A DNA stretch of 64,000 nucleotides from Rhizobium mongolense subsp. loessense (GCF_900099775.1 NZ_FMTM01000003.1:124001-188000); one strand, 5' to 3'. Positions 8,127 to 17,820 are shown, counted from the stretch's first letter. Translations and numbers: made by a program. Notes: generated by a model from the sequence alone, not told the origin.

Positions 8127-10196
8127 TCATCGTCCTTCACGCCACCACATGGCGCCGAAGGCGAGCAGCAGCACGCCGACACCGGCAAAACCGGCAAAGA
8201 GCGGCAGGGTGTTGATCCCCTTCAGCACGGTCTCGTTCGTCAACTTGATCTGCATACGGTCATTGTCGGCGACGCGAACCTGGCCGCGAACCGGAAGGAT
8301 CGGCGGAACTTCGATCGCTCCATTGTTATCTGAAACGCGGGTGACAAGGCCGCGCGTCTTGCCGGAAATAGGCTTCAGCACATCCGTCGTCGAAATCATC
8401 GCCTTGAATTCGGGTGCATCGACGGCGCCGACATGAACGAGCGTCGTCAGGTTGCCGTTGCGGATTTCGAAGAGGCCGATCTCGTCCATCTTCTTCTCGG
8501 CCTTGAAGAGACCGGGTTCGGACTGGTTCAGCGGCAGATTTTCCGTCTTGCCTGATGGATATCGGACTGTGGCCTCGCCCGGATTGTCGCCGATCGTCTG
8601 GCGGGTTACCTCCAGTGTGCGGCCGGAGGCGCGCGCCGTCAGCGCTTCTTCCTCAAGCGCCGGTTCCTTCATCAGCCAATGGGCGATGCGGCGGTAGAGC
8701 GAGACGTGCGGGCCGCCGCCCTCGAAGCCGCGGGCCCACAGCCAGCCCTGGTCGGAGAGCAGCATGGCGACGCGCCCCTGGCCGGCACGGTTCAAAAGCA
8801 GCAGAGGATGATTGTCTGCGCCAACCATGACCGTCTGGCCATGCGGAGACGCGACATCGACGCTGCGAAACCAGCGGCCCCAATGCGGCGGCTCGTCAGC
8901 GGAGCCGTCGAGGCCGCGGGTGACGGGATGCTTGCGGCCCTCCTCGGAAAGGCGGGGATAGAAGGCCTTGTCGATCATCTGGCCGGTCGGTTCGGCAGGG
9001 AGAACGGCCGAAAGCGGCGTCAGTGCAATCGAATCCTGGCCGGCATGCTCGGGACCTGCAGCGATGAGCAGTGCACCGCCATTTTCGACATACTGTGCAA
9101 TGTAGTCATAGTAGAGGATCGGCAGCACGCCGCGATGCTGGTAGCGGTCGAAGATGATCAGGTCGAAGTCTTTGATCTTGTCGACGAACAGCTCGCGTGT
9201 CGGGAAGGCGATCAGCGAAAGCTCGTTGATCGGTGTGCCGTCCTGCTTTTCAGGCGGGCGCAGAATGGTGAAATGGACGAGATCGACCGAGGCGTCGGAC
9301 TTCAGGAGATTGCGCCAGGCGCGCTCGCCGGCATGCGGCTCGCCGGAAACCAAAAGCACGCGCAGGTTTTCGCGGATGCCATCGATGACATGAACGGCGC
9401 GGTTGTTTGCCTCCGTCACTTCGCCAGGCAGTCCGGCCACCGAGAATTCCAGCACGTTGCTGCCGCCGCGCGGAACCTTAAAGGAAAACGGCGTGTCCTG
9501 CCCTGGTGTCGCCTGGAGCGCGGCGATCACGTCGCCGTTCAGCTTCACAGTGACATCGGCCGTGCTGCCCGGGCTCGGGCCGTCATCGAAGACGCGCAGG
9601 ACCAGTTGCTGCTCTTCATTGACGATGCCGAAGCGCGGCGCCTTGATCACCTCGACGCGGCGGTCGAATTCGTTGGCCTTGCCGGTGATCAGGCCGTGGA
9701 CCGGCGCGTCAAAGCCGAGCGCCTGATTGACGCCCGGCGCATCGTGCACTTCGCCATCCGTCAGCATGATCGCACCGCCGATGCGCGCTGGAGGTACGTC
9801 TGCAACGGCGGCCGAAAGGGCGGAAAAGAGGCGTGTCGACGGCGTATCGGAATTTTCCGGCTCGGTTGCATCGACATAGCGCGGTTCAATATTCGAAAAA
9901 CGCGAGAGACGATCCTTCAACTGCGCCAGCGCCTCGTCGGTCATCTTGATGCGTTCCGGCGTCTGCTGGCTCTGGCTCCGATCGACGATGACGGGAACGA
10001 CCGTCGAAAGCTGCTCGCGATCTTCCTGCATAAGCAGCGGATTTGCGAGCGCTGCCAGCAATGCGAGGGCGGCGAGCGTGCGGATCCAGGCGCCGCGGAT
10101 GCCGCGCCAGATGGCGAAGACCGCGACGACCGCGACGACGGCCGCGAGCGCTGCAAGGACCGGCCAGGGAATAAAGGGTGAAAAATCAACCGTCAT
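8127..10196 (-). CDS. Large membrane protein with vWA/glutamine-amidotransferase-like fold, last gene of the MoxR operon
   Basis: A 689-residue protein. Two N-terminal transmembrane helices (about 10-28 and 35-55) are followed by VVPVIVDRSQSQ (about 67-78), the start of a von Willebrand A-like domain with a D-x-S-x-S metal site (DRSQS), and MLTDGEVHD at about 143. A central region (LRVLLVSGEPHAGERAWRN, then LIIFDRYQHRGVLP and GGALLIAAGPEH) resembles a class-I glutamine-amidotransferase-like fold without an obvious catalytic triad. A final TM helix lies at about 661-683. It starts 1 base after the stop of the DUF4159 gene. By analogy with Bat/MoxR systems it is probably part of a periplasmic or membrane chaperone complex. 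Confidence 0.75.
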   Translation of the reverse strand: MTVDFSPFIPWPVLAALAAVVAVVAVFAIWRGIRGAWIRTLAALALLAALANPLLMQEDREQLSTVVPVIVDRSQSQQTPERIKMTDEALAQLKDRLSRFSNIEPRYVDATEPENSDTPSTRLFSALSAAVADVPPARIGGAIMLTDGEVHDAPGVNQALGFDAPVHGLITGKANEFDRRVEVIKAPRFGIVNEEQQLVLRVFDDGPSPGSTADVTVKLNGDVIAALQATPGQDTPFSFKVPRGGSNVLEFSVAGLPGEVTEANNRAVHVIDGIRENLRVLLVSGEPHAGERAWRNLLKSDASVDLVHFTILRPPEKQDGTPINELSLIAFPTRELFVDKIKDFDLIIFDRYQHRGVLPILYYDYIAQYVENGGALLIAAGPEHAGQDSIALTPLSAVLPAEPTGQMIDKAFYPRLSEEGRKHPVTRGLDGSADEPPHWGRWFRSVDVASPHGQTVMVGADNHPLLLLNRAGQGRVAMLLSDQGWLWARGFEGGGPHVSLYRRIAHWLMKEPALEEEALTARASGRTLEVTRQTIGDNPGEATVRYPSGKTENLPLNQSEPGLFKAEKKMDEIGLFEIRNGNLTTLVHVGAVDAPEFKAMISTTDVLKPISGKTRGLVTRVSDNNGAIEVPPILPVRGQVRVADNDRMQIKLTNETVLKGINTLPLFAGFAGVGVLLLAFGAMWWREGR

Positions 10197-10197
10197 G

Positions 10198-13011
10198 TCA
10201 TTGCCCCAGCCGTTCGAGGAGCGCGGGGATGTGGACCTGATCGGTCTTGTAGTTGCCCGTTAGCATATACATCATGATGTTGACGCCGGCGCGATAGGAG
10301 TATTCACGCTGCATCTCATCCGGCGGAACGGTCGGCAGCATCGGTGCGCCGTTCTGATCGACCGCCCAGGCCCCGGCTAAGTCGTTGCCGGTGATCAGGA
10401 TCGGCGAAACACCGTCGGCCGAGGCCGTCGATTTGGTGTCCGATGCGCGATTGTCCTGCCTCGACTCGATCCAGAGCGGACTTCCGGAATAGCGGCCCGG
10501 GAAGCTGGAGAGCAGGTAGAAGGACTTCGTCAGAACGTGGTCCGAAGGAACCGGCTCCAGCGGGGGGATGTCGAGATTGGCGAGGATCTGCTGCAGGCGC
10601 TCGCCGTTGGCACTCGAGGCGCCGCCATTGTTATCCAGTGAGGAGAACTGGTCGCGCGTATCGAAAAGCACGGTGCCACCGGCGCGCATATAGGCGTCGA
10701 TGCGGTTGATCGCAGCCGTCGACGGCATCGGCGCGGAGGCGGAAACCGGCCAGTAAATGATAGGATAGAAGGAGAGCTCGTCCTTCGTGAGATCAAGGCC
10801 GACGGGCGGCGCCGGCTCCAGTGTCGTGCGGAAGGTCAAGAACTCGGTCAGGCCTTCAAGGCCGTGCTCGGAAATATTGTCGACATCCTGCTCGCCGGTG
10901 ACGACATAGGCGAGGTGGGTATTGTCCAATCGCTGGAATATCTGGTCGTCGCCAGGCTTGGAATCGTCGGCGCGCAATTGCGAGGGCTGCAGGAAGAGAG
11001 CCGTGCTGAGGGCGACTGCGATGATCGCCGCGGGCCGGGCCGCCGAACGCAACCGGGAGAAGGCGCCGCCCATGAACATCACGACGAGGCTGTCTGCCAG
11101 AAGCAGCAGGAAGGCGATGAGGAAGAGAGCCGGCTTGGCGGACCAGGTTTCACCACCGATCAGGCCCTCGCGCAGGAGATTGATGCCGGCTGTGTCGAGC
11201 GGCCTCAGCTCGGCGTTATTCGGCAATACATTCAATGCGGTAAAGCCGTCTTCCGAACCATAGAGTCCAGGCGGGTTGTCGAAATTGGAAACGGGCTCGG
11301 TCTTTGCGTTCGGGATCAACGGCCGTGCCGTGCCGGTCTCTGTCGTGAGCACGCCCTTCGCCGTCAGCAGGCGGAAGGGCGGCAGGGCTTCAGCGGTCGT
11401 TGCAGCACCGGCCTCGGAGGTGACGCCCCCCGAGCGGGAGAGCTGAACGATGCGACGCAGCATCTCGACGAAATTGCCGGAGATCGGCAGGTTGGACCAG
11501 GTTGCCTCGGCGCTGACATGGAAGAGCACGATACGGCCTGCGTTGATCGGCTTGGTCGTTACCAGCGGCGTGCCGTCGGCAAGGCTCGCCCAGGTTCGCT
11601 CGGCAAGATCGGGCGTCGGCTCGGCCAGAACCTGTCGCTTGACGGTCACGTCGGTCGGCTTGGCCATGCCGGCGAAAGGACCGAAATTCGGAAAATCCGC
11701 CAGCGGCTGCGGCTCGGCCCAGGAGAGCGCGCCGCCAAGCGCACGCTCGCCCTGGCGCAACGTCACCGGCACCAGCGGATCGTCCGCGGGGGCGGCGGCA
11801 AGGCGCGGCCCAGCGAAGCGGATCAGCGTGCCGCCATTGGCGATCCAGCGCTGCATCGGCTCATAGGTTTCCTGCGGTAGCCGGCCGATATCGGCCATGA
11901 TGATAACGGATGGATTCTGCGACAGCAGATCAGGGATGGAGGCAGCGAGATCCGGCGTGTTCGGCTGGATCAGATCGGCATAAGGCTGCAGTGCGCGCTG
12001 GATGTAATAGAGAGGCGATAGCAGCGGCTGGAATTCATCGCCCGCTTCGCCGGAAAGCAGCACGACGCGCCGGCGCTTGAAGCCATCGTCGAGCAGATGG
12101 ACCGACCCTGCCGTCGCAAGATTATCGATGCTGACGCGGGCGAAATCGTTGCGCATCTCGAAGGGGGCAGGGATCGAGCCGGCGGCGACCGACTGCCCGG
12201 CCTGGAAATCCACCGTGCCTGCGGCAATCGCACGGCCCTGCGCATCCTGCGCCGTCAGCGGCAGCGAGGCGGCGCCGCCGCTGTCGAGGCGCGTCGCGGT
12301 TACGCTCATGGCGTCGGCGGCATTCGTGGCACCGGTGATCGCGATCGTCCGTGTGGTGTCGCCTTCGATGAGACGGAGCTCGGCAGGCTTCAGGTCGGCG
12401 AGCTGGCGCACGGTCGCATCGTTTTCCTTGGCGGCCGCGCCGTCAGAAAGGAAGGCGAGCGTACCGGGTTTTGTGCCGTTGAGGGCGGCGCGCAATGCCT
12501 CGAAGGCGCGTTCGCGATCCGGGACGAGCGGCTGCGGTTCTGCCGCGCGCAGCATGTCGCGCGCCGCCGTTGTGGTGCCCGGCACAGCATTGTTGGTGGG
12601 ATCGGCGGTAAAGGCCACCGCGACGGGGGCGCCTGCGGATTCGGCGTCGTCGATCAGTGCTTCGGCGGTCTGTACGCGGCGCTGCCAATCCGGCGCCGTC
12701 GCCCAGCCATTGTCGACGAAAAGAACGAGCGGACCGCCTGCGGCAAGCGAATTGGTGCGCGGATTGAAAACCGGATCGGCGATCGCAAGGATCACGGCAG
12801 CGGCGAGCAGCATTCGAAGCAGCGTCAACCACCAGGGGCTTTGAGCGGGCGTTTCCTCGCGCTTCAGAACGGCGGCCAGTATCTTCAGCGGCGGGAAGAC
12901 TTCGGATTTCGGGCGCGGCGGCGTCAGCCGCAGCAGCCACCAGATGACCGGCAGGGCAACCAGCGCGCCGAGGATTGCAGGATAGGCGAAAGCAAAGGGA
13001 AGGGTGCTCAT
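10198..13011 (-). CDS. BatA/DUF4159 domain membrane protein
   Basis: A 937-residue protein. The N-terminal BatA-type double-helix module opens MSTLPFAFAYPAILGALVAL, then WWLLRLTPPRPKSEVFPPLK. A long vWA-like and extracytoplasmic stretch follows, with another membrane segment near residues 630-680. The C-terminal DUF4159 domain runs from about 700 to the end and includes ISEHGLEGL, FYPIIYWPV and YSYRAGVNIMMYMLTGNYK. It overlaps the DUF58 gene by 4 bases (13008-13011), showing translational coupling. These proteins always accompany MoxR and DUF58 in alphaproteobacteria; a molecular function has not been firmly assigned. Confidence 0.85.
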   Translation of the reverse strand: MSTLPFAFAYPAILGALVALPVIWWLLRLTPPRPKSEVFPPLKILAAVLKREETPAQSPWWLTLLRMLLAAAVILAIADPVFNPRTNSLAAGGPLVLFVDNGWATAPDWQRRVQTAEALIDDAESAGAPVAVAFTADPTNNAVPGTTTAARDMLRAAEPQPLVPDRERAFEALRAALNGTKPGTLAFLSDGAAAKENDATVRQLADLKPAELRLIEGDTTRTIAITGATNAADAMSVTATRLDSGGAASLPLTAQDAQGRAIAAGTVDFQAGQSVAAGSIPAPFEMRNDFARVSIDNLATAGSVHLLDDGFKRRRVVLLSGEAGDEFQPLLSPLYYIQRALQPYADLIQPNTPDLAASIPDLLSQNPSVIIMADIGRLPQETYEPMQRWIANGGTLIRFAGPRLAAAPADDPLVPVTLRQGERALGGALSWAEPQPLADFPNFGPFAGMAKPTDVTVKRQVLAEPTPDLAERTWASLADGTPLVTTKPINAGRIVLFHVSAEATWSNLPISGNFVEMLRRIVQLSRSGGVTSEAGAATTAEALPPFRLLTAKGVLTTETGTARPLIPNAKTEPVSNFDNPPGLYGSEDGFTALNVLPNNAELRPLDTAGINLLREGLIGGETWSAKPALFLIAFLLLLADSLVVMFMGGAFSRLRSAARPAAIIAVALSTALFLQPSQLRADDSKPGDDQIFQRLDNTHLAYVVTGEQDVDNISEHGLEGLTEFLTFRTTLEPAPPVGLDLTKDELSFYPIIYWPVSASAPMPSTAAINRIDAYMRAGGTVLFDTRDQFSSLDNNGGASSANGERLQQILANLDIPPLEPVPSDHVLTKSFYLLSSFPGRYSGSPLWIESRQDNRASDTKSTASADGVSPILITGNDLAGAWAVDQNGAPMLPTVPPDEMQREYSYRAGVNIMMYMLTGNYKTDQVHIPALLERLGQ

Positions 13012-13928
13012 AACAGCCCCCCATGTGTCGCCTTGGCCGGCATCCCGGACAGATACATATGCACTGCAACCAGCGCTTCGGATGCCAGGTGATCCGTGCG
13101 ATGGGTAACGAACGTCCAGCCGAGATGTCTAAGCGATTGGCCGAGGCCGTCGCGGCGGGCCAGATAGGCGCGACTATAGGCTTCGCGGATGTTTTCCGCG
13201 CGGCCGGACACGAGCTTCGAGCCGGTTTCCGGATCGGTGAATTCGGTACGGCCGGTATAGGGGAAAAGCTCTTCGGCCGGATCGGCGATCTCGATCACAT
13301 GACCGCGAAGACCGCGACGGGCAAGCGGTGTGAGGCGGGCCATGATCGCTGGCGCATCGTCCAGGAAATCGCCGATGAGCACGAGGTCGCTCCAGCCGCG
13401 GATCATGGCGATGTCCGGCAGCCCGCCCGGTAGTGGCGCATGCATGAGCGCGGTTGCAAGCCGCTCGGCGGCATTGCGGGCGGCGACCGGTTCCATGACA
13501 CCCGGACAACCGATGCGTTCGCCGGAGCGCGCAAGGATTTCAGCGAGCGCCAGCATGATGACGAGCGCGCGGCTTTCCTTCGAGACACTGCCGAAGGTCG
13601 ACTTGTACATCATCGAGGGCGACATGTCGGCCCACAGCCAGATGGTATGGGCGGCTTCCCATTCGCGCTCGCGAACATAGGTATGGTCGTCGCGGGCGGA
13701 GCGACGCCAGTCGATGCGCGATAGGCTTTCCCCCTCGGTATAGGGGCGGAACTGCCAGAAATTCTCGCCGATGCCGCGCTTGCGGCGCCCATGCCAGCCG
13801 GCAATCACAGTGTTGGCAATGCGCTTGGCTTCGACGAGGCAGTCCGGCACCAGAGAGGCCCGCTGTCTTGCGCGGGCGAGGGCATCGCTGCCAGGGGTCG
13901 GATTGACGATCTGTCCGATAGATGCCAC
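13008..13928 (-). CDS. DUF58 domain protein
   Basis: A protein of 306 residues if read from GTG at 13928, which has an AGGAAG Shine-Dalgarno sequence about 8 bases upstream and leaves a 13-base gap after moxR. A longer ATG reading to 14093 would run through moxR in another frame and is rejected. The DUF58 signature is present as GRRKRGIGENFWQFRPY, then GESLSRIDWRRSARDDHTYV (about residues 46-82) and WLWADMSPSM, a vWA-like metal site. DUF58 proteins are encoded with MoxR AAA ATPases and are thought to be adaptors or substrates of them. Confidence 0.87.
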   Translation of the reverse strand: MASIGQIVNPTPGSDALARARQRASLVPDCLVEAKRIANTVIAGWHGRRKRGIGENFWQFRPYTEGESLSRIDWRRSARDDHTYVREREWEAAHTIWLWADMSPSMMYKSTFGSVSKESRALVIMLALAEILARSGERIGCPGVMEPVAARNAAERLATALMHAPLPGGLPDIAMIRGWSDLVLIGDFLDDAPAIMARLTPLARRGLRGHVIEIADPAEELFPYTGRTEFTDPETGSKLVSGRAENIREAYSRAYLARRDGLGQSLRHLGWTFVTHRTDHLASEALVAVHMYLSGMPAKATHGGLL

Positions 13929-13941
13929 GCGTCCGGCTTCC

Positions 13942-14952
13942 TTATCCTTTGGCCTGCTTGACGAGGCCGGCGATGACATCGCGGACCGACATGCCCTCGG
14001 CACGTGCAGCGAAGGTAAGCGCCATGCGGTGTTCGAGAACGGGTTCGGCAAGCGCATGGATATCGTCCAGCGACGGCGCCAGACGGCCTTCATATAGGGC
14101 GCGGGCGCGGGCGCAGAGCATCATCGCCTGGCCGGCGCGCGGACCCGGGCCCCAGGCCACATTCTTGTCGGTCGCAGCGTTGCCCTCGCCGGGGCGGGCG
14201 GAGCGAACAAGATCGAGGATCGCATCGACGACCTTGTCGCTCACTGGCATCTGGCGGATGAGCTTCTGGATTTCCATCAGCCGCCCCGCATCGAGGACGG
14301 CTTGCGGCTTCGTTTCGCTAATGCCGGTCGTCTCGAGCAGGATCTGGCGTTCGGCGGCAAGCTCCGGATAGTGTACGTCCACCTGCAGCAGGAAGCGGTC
14401 GAGCTGAGCTTCCGGCAGCGGGTAGGTGCCTTCCTGTTCCAGCGGGTTCTGGGTGGCGAGAACGTGGAAAGGCGTCGGCAGGTCGTAGCGCTGGCCGGCG
14501 ATCGTGACGTGATACTCCTGCATCGATTGCAGCAGAGCCGACTGCGTGCGCGGTGAGGCGCGATTGATCTCATCCGCCATCAGCAGTTGGGCGAACACCG
14601 GGCCTTTGACGAAGCGGAAGGAGCGGCGGCCGTTCTCGTCCTGGTCCATCACTTCGGAGCCGAGGATGTCCGACGGCATCAGGTCCGGCGTGAACTGGAT
14701 GCGGTTCGCGCCGAGGCCGAGCACTTCGCCGAGCGTGGTCACCAGCTTGGTTTTTGCAAGGCCGGGCACGCCGACCAGAAGTGCATGGCCGCCTGAAAGA
14801 ACAGCGAGCAGGGTGTTTTCGACGACGCTTTCCTGGCCAAAGATCACCTTCGAGACTTCTTCGCGCACAAGGGCGATATCGGCGAGCGCCTTTTCTGCGG
14901 CAGCGATGATTTCCTTCTCCCCGAGGCTGTCTTCGGTCTTCATCATACCCAT
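13942..14952 (-). CDS. MoxR-family AAA ATPase
   Basis: A 336-residue AAA+ ATPase. Walker A is LLVGVPGLAKTKL (about 58-70), Walker B is LLMADEINRASPRTQ (about 129-143), and the sensor region LATQNPLEQEGTYPLPEAQLDRF (about 171-193) is highly typical of MoxR. MoxR ATPases act as chaperones that mature protein complexes together with vWA-domain partners. Here the partners are the three downstream genes, giving a four-gene operon (moxR, DUF58, DUF4159, vWA/GATase-like). Start ATG at 14952; a second in-frame Met three codons on (MMKTEDS) is possible. Confidence 0.9.
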   Translation of the reverse strand: MGMMKTEDSLGEKEIIAAAEKALADIALVREEVSKVIFGQESVVENTLLAVLSGGHALLVGVPGLAKTKLVTTLGEVLGLGANRIQFTPDLMPSDILGSEVMDQDENGRRSFRFVKGPVFAQLLMADEINRASPRTQSALLQSMQEYHVTIAGQRYDLPTPFHVLATQNPLEQEGTYPLPEAQLDRFLLQVDVHYPELAAERQILLETTGISETKPQAVLDAGRLMEIQKLIRQMPVSDKVVDAILDLVRSARPGEGNAATDKNVAWGPGPRAGQAMMLCARARALYEGRLAPSLDDIHALAEPVLEHRMALTFAARAEGMSVRDVIAGLVKQAKG

Positions 14953-15110
14953 AAAGTATCTCCAACGGCTGCATCATTCGTCGCGAATCGGCGGACTTAC
15001 GCCTCTGGCTCGTACCCTATAGAGTTATGGATATGTTGCGGGCTGACAAGTTCGTTCCAAATGACTATCTCGTGACTATTCTATCGTTAAGAGCAAACCG
15101 GGACAGAAGA

Positions 15111-15737
15111 ATGGCAGCGCAACAGATCAGGGCGAGTGAAGATGCCGCAGGGCTTGCCGCGCTGATTTCGCGCGCTGCTGCTGGCGAAACCTCCGGCAAG
15201 AAGCGCGGACTTCCACCGGTCGAGAAATGGAATCCACCCTTCTGCGGCGATATCGACATGGAAATCCGCGCCGATGGCACATGGTTCTACATGGGAACGC
15301 CGATCGGCCGTGCGCCCCTGGTTCGCCTGTTTTCCACCGTCCTGCGCAAGGACGAGGACGGAAAAACTTATCTCGTCACTCCAGTGGAAAAAGTCGGAAT
15401 CAGGGTCGCTGACGCGCCGTTCGTCGCCGTCGAGATGAGCGTGACGCACCGCAATGGTCAGCAGGTGCTGACATTCCGCACCAATACCGGCGATGTCGTC
15501 GAGGCCGGCAAGGAGTATCCGCTGCGCTTCGTGATTCATGGCGAAAACAGCGAATTGAAACCCTATCTGCATGTGCGCGGGCGTCTCGAGGCGCTGGTGT
15601 CGCGGGCTGTGATGTATGAACTGGCGGACCTCGGCGAGATTGCGAATATCGAGGGCAGGGAGATGTTCTGCGTCCGCTCCGGCGGCTGCATTTTCCCTGT
15701 CATGGCCGCCGATGAACTGGATATGCTGTCCCGATGA
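15111..15737 (+). CDS. DUF1285 family protein
   Basis: A 208-residue protein if started at ATG 15111 (MAAQQIRASEDAAGL), which follows a purine-rich stretch; the frame is open further upstream to 15027 but that part is poorly conserved in character. LPPVEKWNPPFCGDIDMEI and ADGTWFYMGTPIGRAPLVRL are the recognisable DUF1285 core. The family is common in proteobacteria and lacks a defined reaction. Its stop overlaps the start of the CoA pyrophosphatase gene (ATGA at 15734), and that gene overlaps the CCA-adding enzyme gene in the same way, so the three form one tightly coupled operon divergent from moxR. Confidence 0.85.
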   Translation: MAAQQIRASEDAAGLAALISRAAAGETSGKKRGLPPVEKWNPPFCGDIDMEIRADGTWFYMGTPIGRAPLVRLFSTVLRKDEDGKTYLVTPVEKVGIRVADAPFVAVEMSVTHRNGQQVLTFRTNTGDVVEAGKEYPLRFVIHGENSELKPYLHVRGRLEALVSRAVMYELADLGEIANIEGREMFCVRSGGCIFPVMAADELDMLSR

Positions 15738-16384
15738 GCAATGCCCCGACCCAAGGCTACCCACTCTATTCCGCCGCCGAATTCCGACGCCGGGCGCTCA
15801 ATCAAAACGGCGGGCCGGTCGATCATTCCTGGCGGGATCACGGCGACCACATCCTCAATCCGGATATCGTCGCGATGGTCGAGAGCTTCCACCTACGCGA
15901 CGCCGCTGTGCTGGTGCCGGTAGTCGACGACGGCGATGAGGCCCATGTCATCTTCACCAAGCGCACGGCGAACCTGCGCAAGCATTCCGGCCAGATATCC
16001 TTTCCTGGCGGAGCGATCGATTCTACGGACATTTCTCCGGAGATGGCGGCGATCCGCGAGACACAGGAAGAGATCGGCATTGCCGGCTCATTCGTAGAGA
16101 CGGTCGGACGCCTGCCGCACTATCTCGCCGCCACCGGCTTCCGCATCACGCCGGTGCTCGGCGTCGTCCGGCGGGGGTTCGAGCTGAAGCCCAATCCGCG
16201 GGAAGTCGACGATGTCTTTGAGGTGCCGCTTTCCTTCCTGATGAACCCGCAAAACCACACCCGCGACAGGCGCCTGGTCGAGGGCATCGACCGGCATTTT
16301 TACCGCATGCCCTATGAAAGCTGGATGATCTGGGGCATCACGGCGGGTATCGTCCGCACCCTTTACGAGAGGCTTTATGCATGA
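15734..16384 (+). CDS. Coenzyme A pyrophosphatase (Nudix, NudL-like)
   Basis: A 216-residue Nudix protein of the CoA pyrophosphatase branch, which cleaves CoA and its derivatives to phosphopantetheine and adenosine 3',5'-bisphosphate. The branch marker LRKHSGQISFPGG (about residues 82-94) immediately precedes the Nudix box, which ends AAIRETQEEIGI (about 106-117) with all catalytic glutamates in place. The gene is coupled upstream to DUF1285 and downstream to the CCA enzyme by ATGA overlaps. The role is probably CoA pool housekeeping. Confidence 0.9.
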   Translation: MSNAPTQGYPLYSAAEFRRRALNQNGGPVDHSWRDHGDHILNPDIVAMVESFHLRDAAVLVPVVDDGDEAHVIFTKRTANLRKHSGQISFPGGAIDSTDISPEMAAIRETQEEIGIAGSFVETVGRLPHYLAATGFRITPVLGVVRRGFELKPNPREVDDVFEVPLSFLMNPQNHTRDRRLVEGIDRHFYRMPYESWMIWGITAGIVRTLYERLYA

Positions 16385-17634
16385 CCAGCCTTGCTGATGA
16401 AGCATGGTTCAAGGATCCCCGCCTTCAGCGCGTCTTTGCGCTCCTGAACGCGGACGGCGGGGAGGGGCGCGTCGTTGGCGGCGCCGTGCGCAACAGCCTG
16501 ATGGGGCTTCCGGTCAGCGATATCGACATCGCGACGACGCTGACGCCGGACGCCGTGACGGAACGGGCGAAGGCGTCCGGCAGCAAGGCGATCCCCACCG
16601 GCATCGAGCATGGCACCGTGACGCTGGTGATCGAAGGAAAGCCGTTCGAAGTGACGACGCTGCGCACAGACGTCGAGACTGACGGGCGCCGCGCCAAGGT
16701 CGCCTTCAGCACCGACTGGCAGGCAGATGCGGAACGGCGCGACCTGACGATCAACGCCCTTTACATGAATTCCAAGGGTGAGGTGGTCGATCTCGTCGGC
16801 GGGCTTGCCGATATTGAGAAGCGCAACATCCGTTTCATTGGGAATGCGGCGACGCGCATTGCCGAGGACTACCTGCGCATCCTGCGGTTCTTCCGCTTTT
16901 TTGCTCACTACGGCTCCGGCCGGCCCGATGCGGAAGGACTGCGGGCCTGTTCGGCGGCGCGTTCGAAGCTCACCACGCTTTCGTCCGAACGGGTTTGGTC
17001 CGAACTTCGCAAGTTGCTTGCTGCCGACGATCCGGGCCGGGCGCTGCTCTGGATGCGGCAGGTTTCGGTGCTCAGTGAAGTCCTGCCGGAGACGGAGAAA
17101 TGGGGCATCGACGCCATTCCAGGACTGGTCACTACCGAAAAGGCACTCGGCTGGAAGTCCGATCCGCTTCTGCGGCTCGCTTCGATCGTTCCGCCCGATG
17201 CCGAACGGCTGGAGAAGCTGGCGGTCCGCCTGAGATTTTCGAATGCCGAAGCGGCCTATTTCAGGGCCTTCGCGTCGGCTCCCCCAATCGATGACGAAGT
17301 ATCTGCCGCGGCATTCGACCGACTGCTCTATCGCAGTGGTGCGGAAGGCGTCGTCACGCGCCTGAAGCTCGCGCTCGCAGCTGCTCGCGGCAAGGCGGAA
17401 GGCGACATGAAGGAAATGAGCCGGTCGGCCAGGCTCGGCAAGCTGTTGGACCGAGCTCTGGTGTGGAAGAGACCGCAGTTTCCAATCGGCGGCGGCGATG
17501 TCATTTCCACCGGAATTCCCGCAGGTCCGCGTGTCGGCGAGACGCTTGCGAAACTCGAGAGCCAATGGATCGACGAGAATTTTGCCGCCGACCGGGCGAC
17601 GCTGCTCGCCCGGCTGAATGAACTTTCGAAGTGA
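16381..17634 (+). CDS. cca: CCA-adding tRNA nucleotidyltransferase / poly(A) polymerase family
   Basis: A 417-residue class II nucleotidyltransferase. VVGGAVRNSLMGLPVSDIDIA (about 31-51) holds the GG fingerprint and the D-x-D metal-binding pair (DID). TLRTDVETDGRRAKVAF is motif B, and SADAERRDLTINALYMN-like RRDLTINAL (about 120-128) and IAEDYLRILRFFRF (about 160-173) follow as in CCA enzymes. It adds or repairs the 3' CCA of tRNAs. Bacterial CCA and poly(A) enzymes are hard to tell apart by sequence, but alphaproteobacteria generally have this one as the CCA enzyme. It is the last gene of the three-gene operon and ends next to the convergent DUF1059 gene. Confidence 0.88.
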   Translation: MTSLADEAWFKDPRLQRVFALLNADGGEGRVVGGAVRNSLMGLPVSDIDIATTLTPDAVTERAKASGSKAIPTGIEHGTVTLVIEGKPFEVTTLRTDVETDGRRAKVAFSTDWQADAERRDLTINALYMNSKGEVVDLVGGLADIEKRNIRFIGNAATRIAEDYLRILRFFRFFAHYGSGRPDAEGLRACSAARSKLTTLSSERVWSELRKLLAADDPGRALLWMRQVSVLSEVLPETEKWGIDAIPGLVTTEKALGWKSDPLLRLASIVPPDAERLEKLAVRLRFSNAEAAYFRAFASAPPIDDEVSAAAFDRLLYRSGAEGVVTRLKLALAAARGKAEGDMKEMSRSARLGKLLDRALVWKRPQFPIGGGDVISTGIPAGPRVGETLAKLESQWIDENFAADRATLLARLNELSK

Positions 17635-17820
17635 TCAGGCCGCTGTCGCTTCGTCGCGGATGCGGGCCTTGATGTTGTCGACCATGTTTTCGCGAATGGT
17701 CGTTTCACCATGGGCGGACTTCATGTGCTCGACCGCGCGGCGGACGACTTCGGCGTCCTCATCGGCGCGGGTGTGCCAGGTGCAGCCCGGAACGAGCGTA
17801 CCGCATTCGAAAAGTCGCAT
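17635..17820 (-). CDS. DUF1059 family small protein
   Basis: A 61-residue protein whose start MRLFECGTLVPGCTWHTRAD matches DUF1059, a small family with two conserved Cys (here Cys6 and Cys13) followed by ADEDAEVVRRAVEHMKSAHG. The Cys/His arrangement hints at metal binding, but no function is established. It is convergent with the cca gene, with no gap. The 126 bases upstream contain no recognisable motif. Confidence 0.85.
   Translation of the reverse strand: MRLFECGTLVPGCTWHTRADEDAEVVRRAVEHMKSAHGETTIRENMVDNIKARIRDEATAA

Noticed and set aside
8679-10181. Long plus-strand frames across the MoxR operon (8679-10181, 10864-11880, 12097-13092)
   Set aside because: They are shadows of the strongly coding minus-strand genes, with Arg/Gly/Ala-rich products typical of GC-rich antisense frames.
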